DNA of 64,000 nucleotides from a cyanobacterium endosymbiont of Epithemia clementina EcSB (GTDB taxonomy: Bacteria > Cyanobacteriota > Cyanobacteriia > Cyanobacteriales > Microcystaceae). The stretch's first letter is position 1. The number at the start of each line of letters is the position of its first letter. The stretch is taken from assembly GCF_029919255.1 (NCBI RefSeq), contig NZ_CP123991.1, forward strand, positions 2,023,833 through 2,087,832, read 5' to 3'. The notes below the pieces were generated by a model. The model was not told the origin of the DNA. It did no database searches and was given only the letters and a program-made list of their open reading frames with translations. Below, in pieces: positions 41,201 through 49,039 of the stretch. Position numbers and translations under genes: made by a program.

Positions 41201-41332
41201 AGTCGTCAATCTTTAGGAACAGCAGTTTTTGGCGGAATGTTAATTGCTTCTTTTTTGAGTTTATTTTTAGTTCCTATTCTCTATATAGTTATCAAAATAG
41301 GAATTGAAGAATTTTTATCTCACAAACAATAA
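38213..41332 (+). CDS. RND-family multidrug efflux permease (AcrB/HAE1 type)
   Basis: A 1039-residue proton-driven inner-membrane pump. It begins with FFIKRPVFSTVCALIIFLVG, the typical first helix. Two large periplasmic loops follow, and the proton relay helix carries ATGIVVDDAIIVVE with paired aspartates (about residue 404). The second half has GLASKNAILIVEFANRLRDQ and RPILMTACSTLLGTFPLV. Twelve hydrophobic segments are expected. Substrate range cannot be told from sequence. It forms an operon with the adaptor gene; an outer-membrane channel gene is not in the window. Confidence 0.92.
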   Translation: MFVNFFIKRPVFSTVCALIIFLVGSISLFNLPIERFPDISPTKIQVRATYSGANAEVVENAVTSILERQINGVEGLKYLTSSSSNSGTSNITAVFNRKKDKDLAAVDVQNQVSIVQSRLPEDVQRTGIQVTKDSNNLLLGVGLFSDNNQYNNIFISNYTDRYLVDSLKRLNGVGNVRIFGERRYSMRLWLDPVRLAGRGLTTQDVVDALSKQNLQVGVGKIGGEPAPPGQEYQLDLRAVSQLKNPEEFNDLLLKTDENGALIRFKDVGRAQLGAEDYGSFLRFRGQSAVGIGIYPSTGANALEVAKKVKTEMNRLATFFPPGLQYTIAFDTTQFIEESLAEVVKTMLIAVILVILVILLFLQNWRTTLIPALTIPLALIGTFAFVKVFDFSINSLTLFGLTLATGIVVDDAIIVVEQISKYIEDEDVPPQKAASKAMGELSGAVIVTSLVLMAVFVPVAFFSGTTGALYRQFALTIAFSIVISTFLALTLTPSLCGLILRRGQGFSGWVGAIFAGFNRILDWVTVRYRRLLLRLSHLKSLVVGVFILLIGVTTWLYFYIPTSFIPDEDQGYFITLIQGTEGVSLQYTSKVISKIEKIILAQPEVQATFTLGGFSFSGNSTNSGVIFSPLKPFAERKGPKHSAQTVIGRLWGAFSQIPEAQIIPINPPAIQGLGNFGGFTFQLQDLGGSDNLNDLVGVMIQFLEQANQKPDLTRVFSRFSTNTPQLLIEINRNKAHSLQVSIDDIFSTLQTALGSRYVNDFSLQQRTYRVYVQSDQQFRSNPDDVKQLYVRSATNQMIPLSNLVTITPSTGAQTISHYNLYRSVEINGSATSGVSSGQAIKTMENTAKQVLPQGFGYEWSGTSLEEIESGGLAPTIFSLGLLFVFLVLAAQYENYVDPLIIILSVPLAILGALTAQWLRGLSNDVYCQIGLVMLIGLASKNAILIVEFANRLRDQGLSIVKAAVEAAQERLRPILMTACSTLLGTFPLVVATGAGSGSRQSLGTAVFGGMLIASFLSLFLVPILYIVIKIGIEEFLSHKQ

Positions 41333-41504
41333 ATATTAAGTAGGTAGTGCTTACCGATTGGATTCAACCCTTTTCTGTCAGACTGGGATAACATACTGAT
41401 TTGTCGTTAACTAAATGCTTTCTTTAAAATAACCAAGAGTGATATAAAAAAGATATAGTACTACGCATTTTTGTAACCTGAGTACAACGAAATTTTAAAA
41501 CATA

Positions 41505-41585
41505 ATTTTTATTCTCAATATTTAAGTCAAAACACGATAAAGTTAATGATTATTTGAAATGGTAACTGCCAACACTAAAAATTGT
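41505..41585 (+). repeat. End sequence of the dispersed repeat, left copy
   Basis: Matches the reverse complement of 43690-43780 over about 70 bases (attctcaatatttaagt, then aaatggtaactg), giving inverted ends that enclose 2.2 kb containing the IS982 remnant. A direct copy lies at 27775-27860. Confidence 0.6.
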
Positions 41586-42080
41586 AATTTGTTTTAAAAC
41601 AGCAGGAGCTCAAGGCTAGCTTATCTTTTAACCCTAAATCAAGGTATGATTTTTCCGGTAAATATATACAAGTAATCAGTTGGACAAAAAGGTAAAAAAA
41701 GTTCCAAACACTTTGATTTCTTAAATGTTTAATTTAGTCGTTAATCGTTTAAATCAAAGAAAGTTTACGAAGTAACTTCATGGTCATACCGAACTGATGA
41801 TGTAGATTTAACTAGTAAAATGCCAAGTCAAGAAACTTTAAGTTGAAAATTGACAAAATTTCTGAATCAATAAGTTATTTTTTTGATAAACTGCAATTTA
41901 TTATTAATATCTTCTACTATTTCTTGAGTTGTTCTTTAGCAAGAAGAAATGATTACACACCTAATTATACTAAAGCTTTTGGGATGCAATGAATCAGCCT
42001 TATGACACCAATAAGCTAACTTCAATAGTTATGAAATCGAGCTTTAACTCGTATTAAAAATTGATATAGATTACTATTTT

Positions 42081-42120
42081 AAATAACACATCTATAAAGA
42101 TAGCTATAGATGTGTTATTT
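42081..42120. repeat. Perfect 16-bp stem-loop
   Basis: Arms 42081-42096 and 42105-42120 pair exactly around an 8-base loop; it stands in gene-free DNA. Confidence 0.6.
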
Positions 42121-42422
42121 CCTTAGTTTAATTTATTTATACTGAACAATAATGTATTTATTTTTATTTAGCTATAAGATTTTATTGCAAATAAGTAGTT
42201 TTTACTAATAAATTATTTTTTTTATTCTTTGAATTTATGATTTATATTTAATTGTTTAACTGAGTATTTAATAATTAAATAGCAACAAACTTATATTTTT
42301 TTTGACATTTAATATTACTTTTTTAAGGTTATTTTTTTAAAAAAACTTGCAGCTATTTTTCCTATTCCCATAATTTTTACGTTTATTTTATTCTATAAAT
42401 AGACTAACAATACATAACAGAT

Positions 42423-42464
42423 TTATTATCATTTAATTACATAGATGTAATTAAATGATAATAA
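42423..42464. repeat. Perfect 19-bp stem-loop
   Basis: Arms 42423-42441 and 42446-42464 are exact complements with a tetraloop (taga). No gene is adjacent. Confidence 0.65.
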
Positions 42465-43059
42465 TTTCAATATCTTAAGTTTTTTGATTTTAATTATTTA
42501 GTTGCATTTTTTATGCTTGTTTTTATTATTTTTTTACGCACTCCATGTATGTTAGCTATGTTTTTACTGTCATCATTTAATAATTTTTGTTTTTAGCTTT
42601 TGGTATATATTATTTTCTAAAATATAGCTATTTTGTTTTTTTATATTAATTACATCTCATTTGAGAACGATTTATCTTTAGGCAGACAGTTTTTTATCCT
42701 TACAGCAAATCTATCATAATTAATTTATTTTTTGATCAAAGTTACTGCTGGTTAAATCACAATAAATATAAGTTATTGTTGGAGCTATTTTTAGGAATTA
42801 AATTATTAATATTTAAGCCTAAATCTGGTAATGGCTAATAGTAAGTATTTCTAAATTTTAAATCTTATATATTCAACTAAATTTAATATTTAATGCAATT
42901 AGTATAAATCAAGCAAAAGTACTGAGTTTAAACTTTTTAAAAATGCTGGCTATTATATTATTTATATAATGATTATTATTCTCGGTAAATCTAGGATTAG
43001 TAATCGTACTTTGTTTTTATATTTTATATTTTTACATGTCAGGTTTCATAGAAATAATT

Positions 43060-43660
43060 TTATCAATTAGTTTCACTAAGTTTTGCTTTATCTTTTCTTA
43101 TAAAGAGTTATTGAACAATATATCCTTGGTGTCCAAATAACTTTTCAATTAAATCTTGCGTAAATTTAGTAATAGATTTACCATCATCTATTTTGACTAG
43201 AGTTAATTTAAAAGTGAATAATTCACGGCGGTCGTTATTAAATTTGGTCTAAATATTTAATGCCATCTCACAAAATTATAGCCATATCCAACTAGTCCTT
43301 AAAAAACTAGATTTGCTCTACTGCAAACCTGATGACAGACTCCTATTAAAGTAGAATCAGTAAAACTAATTCCTGTAACTTCTTCTTTGTAAATTTGCAA
43401 AAAACAGCATAGTAACATCACTGTCCAGGGCATAAGTCTAGAAAACGATTCTAGTTAGACTAGATTATAAAATGCTGTTTACAATGAGAAAGAACCTGTA
43501 ATGAATCAAATTATTTGAAGGCTCAATATCCTGACACAAGAATGGAATCTTTTTTCTCCAATAAATGCTGTCAGTCAAGGAATAGAATGATAACATGGAA
43601 GCGACCTTAGACCATAAAATATTTCGGTAAGATCAAGACGATACTTTATATTGATGGCAC
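43060..43660 (-). pseudogene. IS982-family transposase remnant
   Basis: On the minus strand an N-terminal fragment around 43650 (AVFIEIWCHQYK) is followed by LQIYKEEVTGISFTDSTLIG and VCHQ (about 43330-43420), the IS982 catalytic core. The open segment NDRRELFTFKLTLVKIDDGK then ITKFTQDLIEKLFGHQGYI (about 43110-43235) matches the mid-domain including the DD pair and GDKGY-like motif. Stops lie between the segments. It is the best-preserved of the three copies. Confidence 0.82.
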
Positions 43661-43689
43661 CAAATCTCAATAAATACTGCTGCTAGCAT

Positions 43690-43800
43690 GGAGTTATTAT
43701 TGACAGTTACCATTTTAAACAATCGTCGACATCGTTACATTCTAACTTAAATATTGAGAATAATAATAGTGTGTTTCAATCTCCTCAAATTTACGTCCCT
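43690..43800 (-). repeat. End sequence of the dispersed repeat, right copy
   Basis: Inverted counterpart of 41505-41585. It lies just upstream of the N-terminal end of the IS982 remnant and aligns with the solo end at 2433-2530 through the core tattgagaataataa. Confidence 0.6.
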
Positions 43801-43880
43801 AGTGAGGATACTTTTCTATTTAGACGTTCTCTTTTACCAAATTCTATACTTCAAATTCTAAAATCTTATATTTTTTTTTG

Positions 43881-43906
43881 CCAAAAAAAGAGGGGATTAC
43901 CCCTCG
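43881..43906 (-). terminator. Intrinsic terminator of rpsA
   Basis: On the minus strand gaggggtaatcccctc forms a 6-bp GC-rich stem with a 4-base loop, followed directly by seven T residues. It starts 33 bases after the rpsA stop codon. This is a canonical rho-independent terminator. Confidence 0.88.
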
Positions 43907-43938
43907 GTCACTGATGTTGAGCACAATTATAATTTCAA

Positions 43939-44940
43939 TTACTGTTCACTTGCAGTAGTGGCTAATTCCTCTTCTGATTCTGAAGCTGACGGAATATCTA
44001 ACTCTTCCTCTTGAGCTTCAGGTTCTGTTTTTCCCTCCGCTTCAGCTATGAGTTTTTGGCGATATTTCTCAGCCATTTCTTCTGCTTTTTCAAAAACTAA
44101 ATCCCGATCTTTCAGCATATCACCAGGTTCGGGTTCAAGTTGCTTGGTCGATAAAGAAATTCGACCCCTTTCTGCATCTAAGTCAATGATCATGACTTTG
44201 AGTGAATCATTGACCCCAAAGACGCTGTGGGGGGTATCGATATGATCATGGGAAATTTCAGAAATGTGCAGCAGCCCACTAACTCCCCCAATGTCGATAA
44301 ATGCCCCATAGGGTTTGATTCCACGAACTGAGCCCACTACCACTTGACCCACTTCTAAACCGTTCATTTTACGCTCAACCAGCGCACGACGATGGCTCAA
44401 TACCAGACGGTTGCGCTCTTCATCGACTTCTAAAAACTTTAATGGCAGGTCTTCACCAACCAAATCTTCCTTAGCTTCGCGGGTGCTGATGTGAGAGCCT
44501 GGGATAAACCCTCTTAACCCCTCAATGCGTACCAACGCGCCCCCTCGGTTTGTAGCAAAAACATTAGAGCGCACGGTGGCATCTTCGGCTTGTAGTTGGC
44601 GAACTCTTTCCCAAGCTCGCATATACTCAATCCTACGGATAGAAAGAGTTAACTGTCCATCTTCGTTTTCATCGGTCAGGATGAAAAATTCCCGTGTTTC
44701 ATTCGATTGAAGAACGTCTTCAGGATCGTCAACTCGGTTGATCGACATTTCTTGAATGGGGATGTAAGCAGCAGTTTTCGCACCAATATCGATGAGCGCA
44801 CCTCTCGGTTCCATACTGAAAACTGTCCCAGGAACAATGTCTCCGGGATTAAAATGGTAGTCGTATTTATCGAGAAGTGCCGCAAAATCCTCGTGAGTGA
44901 AGCCAATATCTTGAGTAGCTGTTGTTTTCTGAGTTACCAT
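43939..44940 (-). CDS. rpsA: 30S ribosomal protein S1 (short cyanobacterial form)
   Basis: A 333-residue S1 with three OB-fold S1 repeats, the normal length for cyanobacteria and chloroplasts (E. coli S1 has six). The repeats start near residues 34 (NPGDIVPGTVFSMEPRGALI), 120 (GALVRIEGLRGFIPGSH) and 197 (VGQVVVGSVRGIKPYGAFID). The last is the best conserved and ends with GRISLSTKQLE. An acidic tail of Glu, Ala and Ser follows. S1 helps mRNAs dock on the 30S subunit. It has a clear terminator downstream and a non-coding gap upstream where a TnpB-like remnant sits. Confidence 0.92.
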   Translation of the reverse strand: MVTQKTTATQDIGFTHEDFAALLDKYDYHFNPGDIVPGTVFSMEPRGALIDIGAKTAAYIPIQEMSINRVDDPEDVLQSNETREFFILTDENEDGQLTLSIRRIEYMRAWERVRQLQAEDATVRSNVFATNRGGALVRIEGLRGFIPGSHISTREAKEDLVGEDLPLKFLEVDEERNRLVLSHRRALVERKMNGLEVGQVVVGSVRGIKPYGAFIDIGGVSGLLHISEISHDHIDTPHSVFGVNDSLKVMIIDLDAERGRISLSTKQLEPEPGDMLKDRDLVFEKAEEMAEKYRQKLIAEAEGKTEPEAQEEELDIPSASESEEELATTASEQ

Positions 44941-45568
44941 GTACCTTAGGTTATCCTATGCCTGATCTCCAATAAATGTTAGTTTTTGTTTTAGTGTACA
45001 GTTTCTAACTTTTAGGGATTTATAGTTGATAAAAACATCATCGAATATGAGATGCTTTTGTTTTGTCGGTTTTACCCGAACAGGATGAACTATAACACCC
45101 CTAACCCCTAATATTGAGCCATTGGGGATTAGTTTCATCATAATTTCCAAAGAGTCATAAAAGTCTATACTGAGCAGATCACCACTATACCTTATGGATT
45201 GAGTGGAGAAGAAAATGGCTATGACGGGACACCTTTTTGCCAATACGGTTCTCTTAGACTTATGCCTTGAGAACGATTAGACGATGGAGTCGGTCTAATC
45301 CATTAATGTTTACAGAAATAGACCCCTGATTCTGAAGTGCTCCAGAATTAGCACAGCCGAAGGCTCCGCCATGCGGACGCTATATCTGAAGCTTCCCAGG
45401 CTCACCTCGCAATGGTTTGATATGATTCACCATTTACCGAAGTGATGTCATGCTCGACGTACTATTTTTTATCTAGCCGCCCCTAAATGAGCACCTCCCA
45501 TGAGCGTAAGTTTCCGTACTCCCTACGGTACATCTTCAATCTTAGCATTGTTTTTATTTAACCGGCTT
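44941..45568. other. Intergenic region between rpsA and nrdR
   Basis: About 630 bases. It holds the rpsA promoter region and a hairpin at 45275-45300 (8-bp stem gattagac/gtctaatc). The block at about 45330-45545, much richer in GC than surrounding non-coding DNA, looks like the end of an IS605-type element. A 95-codon minus-strand frame at 44956-45243 has no family resemblance. Confidence 0.5.
45330..45545 (-). mobile_element. Possible 3' remnant of an IS200/IS605 TnpB element
   Basis: On the minus strand CTVGSTETYAHGRCSFRGG followed by a stop and NSTSSMTSLR resembles the variable C-terminal tail of TnpB proteins (STVGHTGxxAxGD...). Beyond the stop comes a GC-rich, structured stretch (around tccgcatggcggagcc at 45370-45390) where such elements end and where a guide RNA scaffold would be encoded. 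The body of TnpB is gone. The identification rests on a weak tail match plus composition. Confidence 0.4.
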
Positions 45569-46108
45569 CTAAGAGGGAGTCATAATAGAAGATGAGGAAG
45601 TGCTTTTATCAGCAGTATTATGATTGTTTTCTGACCAAAGGGTTTCTGACTGGGGTTTTTGTTCCCGAAATTGCTTTAGAGTGGACACAAAATCTTTAAT
45701 GCCTTGAAAGCGACCATAGACAGATGCAAAGCGAATATATGCTACTTCATTTTCTTGACGAAGGTAATCTAACACTAATTGACCAATTTCTTGGCTAGTT
45801 ACTTCCCGTCGAGGACGCTGCTGCAATTGAGCCTCGATCTCGTCAACAATCGATTCTAGTCTGTGATGGGAGATTCCTGTTTTCTCACAAGCCCGCACCA
45901 TCCCTCGCAATAATTTAGAATGATCGAAGGATTCTTTTTTCCCATCGTGTTTGATCACAATGATGGGAACGAACTCTACTCGTTCGTAAGTTGTAAAACG
46001 ATGTTTGCAACTTAAACACTCACGACGACGACGAATACTTTGTCCCCCTTCAGAGGAGCGAGATTCTAAAACACGACTATTTATGTGTTGACAGTAAGGA
46101 CATTGCAT
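45569..46108 (-). CDS. nrdR: Transcriptional repressor NrdR
   Basis: A 179-residue repressor of ribonucleotide reductase genes that reads the dATP/ATP ratio. The zinc ribbon uses Cys3, Cys6, Cys31 and Cys34 (MQCPYCQ ... [16 protein letters not shown]), and the ATP-cone follows at about 47-137 ([20 protein letters not shown]). The frame and length are normal. In relatives psbT and psbB lie next to nrdR; here a broken psbT follows at 46291-46384 and psbB is missing. Confidence 0.93.
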   Translation of the reverse strand: MQCPYCQHINSRVLESRSSEGGQSIRRRRECLSCKHRFTTYERVEFVPIIVIKHDGKKESFDHSKLLRGMVRACEKTGISHHRLESIVDEIEAQLQQRPRREVTSQEIGQLVLDYLRQENEVAYIRFASVYGRFQGIKDFVSTLKQFREQKPQSETLWSENNHNTADKSTSSSSIMTPS

Positions 46109-46290
46109 GGAACTGTTCGTAATAACGGATATTGAATGAACAATAAGCTAGCCAACGGTACAGTAACAAATGAACAATCCAAGCAGAACGAGCTATGCTG
46201 ATATCTGTCTTCTATAGAAAGGAAGAAAGAAAACAGGGACTCAGAGGTATATTAACAGCAGTTGATTCTGACAGAATAGATAACTGAAAT

Positions 46291-46384
46291 TTATTTTTCA
46301 ATACGAGGGGGTGCCCGAAAGGCGATAGTAAAAAAGAATAAAGCTATAGCTATAGCAAGAACCATAATAAGCAGCACTTTTCAT
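46291..46384 (-). pseudogene. psbT: psbT (photosystem II protein T), 2-nt deletion
   Basis: Starting at 46384 the minus strand reads MKSAAY. Two bases are then missing from codon 7, and the other frame continues VLAIAIALFFFTIAFRAPP and RIEK to a stop at 46291. With the two bases restored it is exactly 31 residues and aligns along its whole length with PsbT (Synechocystis form recalled as MESVAYILVLTMALAVLFFA and so on). The conserved REPP is RAPP here. As it stands translation ends in a nonsense frame. PsbT is a single-helix subunit at the PSII dimer interface, normally co-transcribed behind psbB, which is absent. Confidence 0.88.
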
Positions 46385-46448
46385 TTTATTGGTTTTCTAA
46401 AATTGCCTGCGTTCCCAGTGTATCAAAAAAGTTGAGTATTTTGGCTCA

Positions 46449-46496
46449 AAAAAATAGAGGTCAAGAGAAATATATTTCTCTTGACCTCTATTTTTT
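46449..46496. terminator. 48-base perfect palindrome
   Basis: The two halves (46449-46472 and 46473-46496) are exact reverse complements with no loop, bounded by A- and T-runs. It lies upstream of the broken psbT on the minus strand, where psbB would have ended. Confidence 0.6.
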
Positions 46497-46520
46497 GGGA
46501 TAAATTTTTCCCAACAAAAA

Positions 46521-46561
46521 ACAACACAACAGTATTGGACAAGGCAATACTGTTGTGTTGT
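46521..46561. repeat. Perfect 17-bp stem-loop
   Basis: Arms 46521-46537 and 46545-46561 pair exactly around a 7-base loop (gacaagg). It is only 25 bases from the preceding palindrome. Confidence 0.65.
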
Positions 46562-46676
46562 AATAGTGATATTGCTACTTTATTTTTCAATATCCTTCAA
46601 TTAAACTTAAAAAGCTTGAAACATCAACATTGTTGTAAAAAGTACCAACGATTAATAGAATCTTAAAAGATTTGAT

Positions 46677-46715
46677 TTCAGTCTTTTGGTTGGCAATGCC
46701 AACCAAAAGACTGAA
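46677..46715 (-). terminator. 18-bp stem-loop terminator of the FAD oxidoreductase gene
   Basis: Arms 46677-46694 and 46698-46715 are exact complements with a 3-base loop. It lies 16 bases after the stop codon of the minus-strand gene. Confidence 0.75.
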
Positions 46716-46731
46716 AAGCTAACTATCTATT

Positions 46732-48816
46732 CTAATGAGCATCAGATAACAAAGTCTGAGGAAAAGTAGTAGGATTTCCTTTCATTTCAAGTCTTTGACG
46801 CAATTCCTGTAACAAAGGTTCGTGATCAGGTAAATTGTCCACAAACTCATAAGGTAAAGTATTGCGTTCTAAAGCCAAATTGGCTAAATTTCCAGCAGCT
46901 GCTCCTACAGACCATTCAAACCCATGTACCCGATAAGCTGCTGCCGCAATATGGCTCGTAGCAATACTTTTTCCAGCCACAATTAAATTATCTATTTTTT
47001 GGGGAATCATTGATCGTAGGGGAATTTGAGCTGGATGAGATCCTCCGTGGGCAATGCGTACGTCTTGGCGCTCGCGGTTACTAGGTCTTTCGGGGGGGGA
47101 AAATGCCATACAGGGATGGAAATCAATCATGTAGTTAACAATTCCTACTGAATCATCATAAACGGTTGCATGGGTACGCTGAGTAACTAGATAAGAAGGA
47201 TTAATACTAATATTGACCATTTTTGATTCTAACTTGGCAATGGTGTCCCGAACATCCTTATACATGGGACGGGGTAAATTAGTTCGGTAAAAATCTTGCC
47301 AATAATCTTTTGTCGAAATATCAATTTCGTTAATGCTAAACCCATCTTTGTGCTCAACAGAAGGTCGCCCAATAATGCGCCTTCCTTCCCGGATATAAGG
47401 GTATTTAGACAACCCGTGGGCAGTTCCCATAGGCGAATCTAACCCCTTTAAAAATCGATGGTTAGGATGGGGTTTTTTGACTCCATATCCGAGGCGTGAG
47501 TCAGTGGTTCCTGCCACCAACCAGTAGTAAAAACCTTTGGCTAATTCTTCCCCTTTTCTCAGGGTTTCTTGACGTAATCCCCCTTTCCATCCCCCAGGTT
47601 GTAGTTGTCCACTGTCTTGTAATTGATTACGGGTATAAACTAAGTTGTCATAACGAGTCCCAGGGCGATAATCATTACCCCATAACCAATTTTGCATGGA
47701 TATATCTCCTGGAGTGGGACGGTTAACAGTCATCCGTCCAGCGCGAATAGGTTTTCCTTTTTCGGGACTCCAAATGCGTCGATAGGTGAAGATTAAATCG
47801 AAATAAGCTAGTTTCCGATTGGAATCGTAACCGTAATAGGGAGCATACTGCTCATAAAAATTTGGTTTATATTGAGGTTGGGGTTCCTTGGTATGTTCCA
47901 TAGCAAAGGTATAGGTAAACCCTTGTGTGCAATAGGGATCACCTTGCTCGTTGGGGGCTGAAGGGTTGAGATGGGAACGAGGATCTAACCCAACCCGATA
48001 GGGAATGTCTGCTAAAGCAACAATTTCTCCTGTTTCTGTAGCTTCGATGACAAACCAATCAGCTTTTTGGGATGGATTTTGAGATTTAGGAACAAAACGA
48101 ACAATCTTTTTAGTTAACCGTTGAGAATTTTGATAGCTATAAGCGTCGTCTATGATAGCAGATAGGGGTTCATGGTTGAGGGGAGGAGTTCCAATCGCAT
48201 TGTTGTGTTGAATAGCGACGGCTTGTTGGATCTGTTTTCCATCTTTACTCAATTCTAAGTCTTTAATAACTGTTGCGGGGAACCATCTGAGCTGTCCTCT
48301 TCCTAGGCGTTCAGCTTCTTTTAACTGTCGGTACATTATGTTATGTCCATCCTTGGGGAGAAAACAGCTTTCACTTACCCAACAGTCTCCAGGGTTGAGG
48401 GTTCCGTAACCACTAGTGATCGCGTTTCGTAGCTGTTGATATCCCTTAGGAAAAAGCTGTAATGATCGCTGTTTTTTGCCTTCATCGAGGGCGGAGTTTC
48501 CCTGAGATGATATTTGTCCTCCTACCCAGTCGGAAATATCCGTCAGACATACTGTTCGTCCCCCTAATAAGGATTCATAGGCGGTGGCTGCCCCTGCGAG
48601 TCCTCCTCCAACAATCAGTAAATCACAGCTTATGGTTTCATCGGGGTCACGAGGTGATGCGGCGATCGCTGGTACAGTTGATAAAACTGATTGTCCACAG
48701 AGAACACTTAAGAATAAAGACACTACAATACCCTGTAGTCCTTTATTTTTGCTGTCTTTTCCTTGCTGAAAACATCTTGACCTTAGTGATTGCGTTCGGT
48801 TACTTTTCCCCATCAT
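46732..48816 (-). CDS. Exported FAD-dependent oxidoreductase
   Basis: A 694-residue protein with an N-terminal export signal (basic start, hydrophobic VVSLFLSVLCGQSVLS, cleavage near AIAAS at about 54). The FAD fingerprint is CDLLIVGGGLAGAATAYESL (about 64-83). Near the C terminus DNLIVAGKSIATSHIAAAAY and RVHGFEWSVGAAAGNLA match the end of the FAD_oxidored family (PF12831), which includes enzymes of unknown substrate. The second ATG (residue 2) is equally possible as start. It is complete. An 18-bp hairpin follows. The substrate cannot be told. Confidence 0.8.
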   Translation of the reverse strand: MMGKSNRTQSLRSRCFQQGKDSKNKGLQGIVVSLFLSVLCGQSVLSTVPAIAASPRDPDETISCDLLIVGGGLAGAATAYESLLGGRTVCLTDISDWVGGQISSQGNSALDEGKKQRSLQLFPKGYQQLRNAITSGYGTLNPGDCWVSESCFLPKDGHNIMYRQLKEAERLGRGQLRWFPATVIKDLELSKDGKQIQQAVAIQHNNAIGTPPLNHEPLSAIIDDAYSYQNSQRLTKKIVRFVPKSQNPSQKADWFVIEATETGEIVALADIPYRVGLDPRSHLNPSAPNEQGDPYCTQGFTYTFAMEHTKEPQPQYKPNFYEQYAPYYGYDSNRKLAYFDLIFTYRRIWSPEKGKPIRAGRMTVNRPTPGDISMQNWLWGNDYRPGTRYDNLVYTRNQLQDSGQLQPGGWKGGLRQETLRKGEELAKGFYYWLVAGTTDSRLGYGVKKPHPNHRFLKGLDSPMGTAHGLSKYPYIREGRRIIGRPSVEHKDGFSINEIDISTKDYWQDFYRTNLPRPMYKDVRDTIAKLESKMVNISINPSYLVTQRTHATVYDDSVGIVNYMIDFHPCMAFSPPERPSNRERQDVRIAHGGSHPAQIPLRSMIPQKIDNLIVAGKSIATSHIAAAAYRVHGFEWSVGAAAGNLANLALERNTLPYEFVDNLPDHEPLLQELRQRLEMKGNPTTFPQTLLSDAH

Positions 48817-49039
48817 TAGATGCTGCTACTTATTTAAGGAGTTTGAAAAGGCGTGAAACAACAGTAATTTCTAAGCATTACTGTCCCTTGAGTCTAGAAA
48901 AAGTAACAGAAAATATCGAGATCTTTAATGTTTTTTCTAGATTTTGATTGAATCTAAGATAGATTAATATATGTTTTTAAAAATTTGTATGCTAACTTCA
49001 GTTTCCATATTAACTTTATTGACTTTTATTCTTTTTTAA

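Larger units (their letters stand above)
41333..43938. other. 2.6-kb non-coding stretch
   Basis: Contains repeat ends at 41505-41585 and 43690-43800, an IS982 remnant at about 43060-43660, hairpins at 42081-42120 and 42423-42464, and the rpsA terminator. Between about 41800 and 43000 the DNA is very AT-rich with no readable gene. Confidence 0.6.
46109..46731. other. Region of lost photosystem genes and stacked hairpins
   Basis: About 620 bases between nrdR and the FAD oxidoreductase gene. It holds the psbT pseudogene and three long hairpins at 46449-46496, 46521-46561 and 46677-46715. No fragment of psbB could be read in any minus-strand frame. Confidence 0.6.

Noticed and set aside
44956-45243. 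95-codon minus-strand open frame between rpsA and nrdR
   Set aside because: No family resemblance and no ribosome binding site. It sits in the likely rpsA promoter region.
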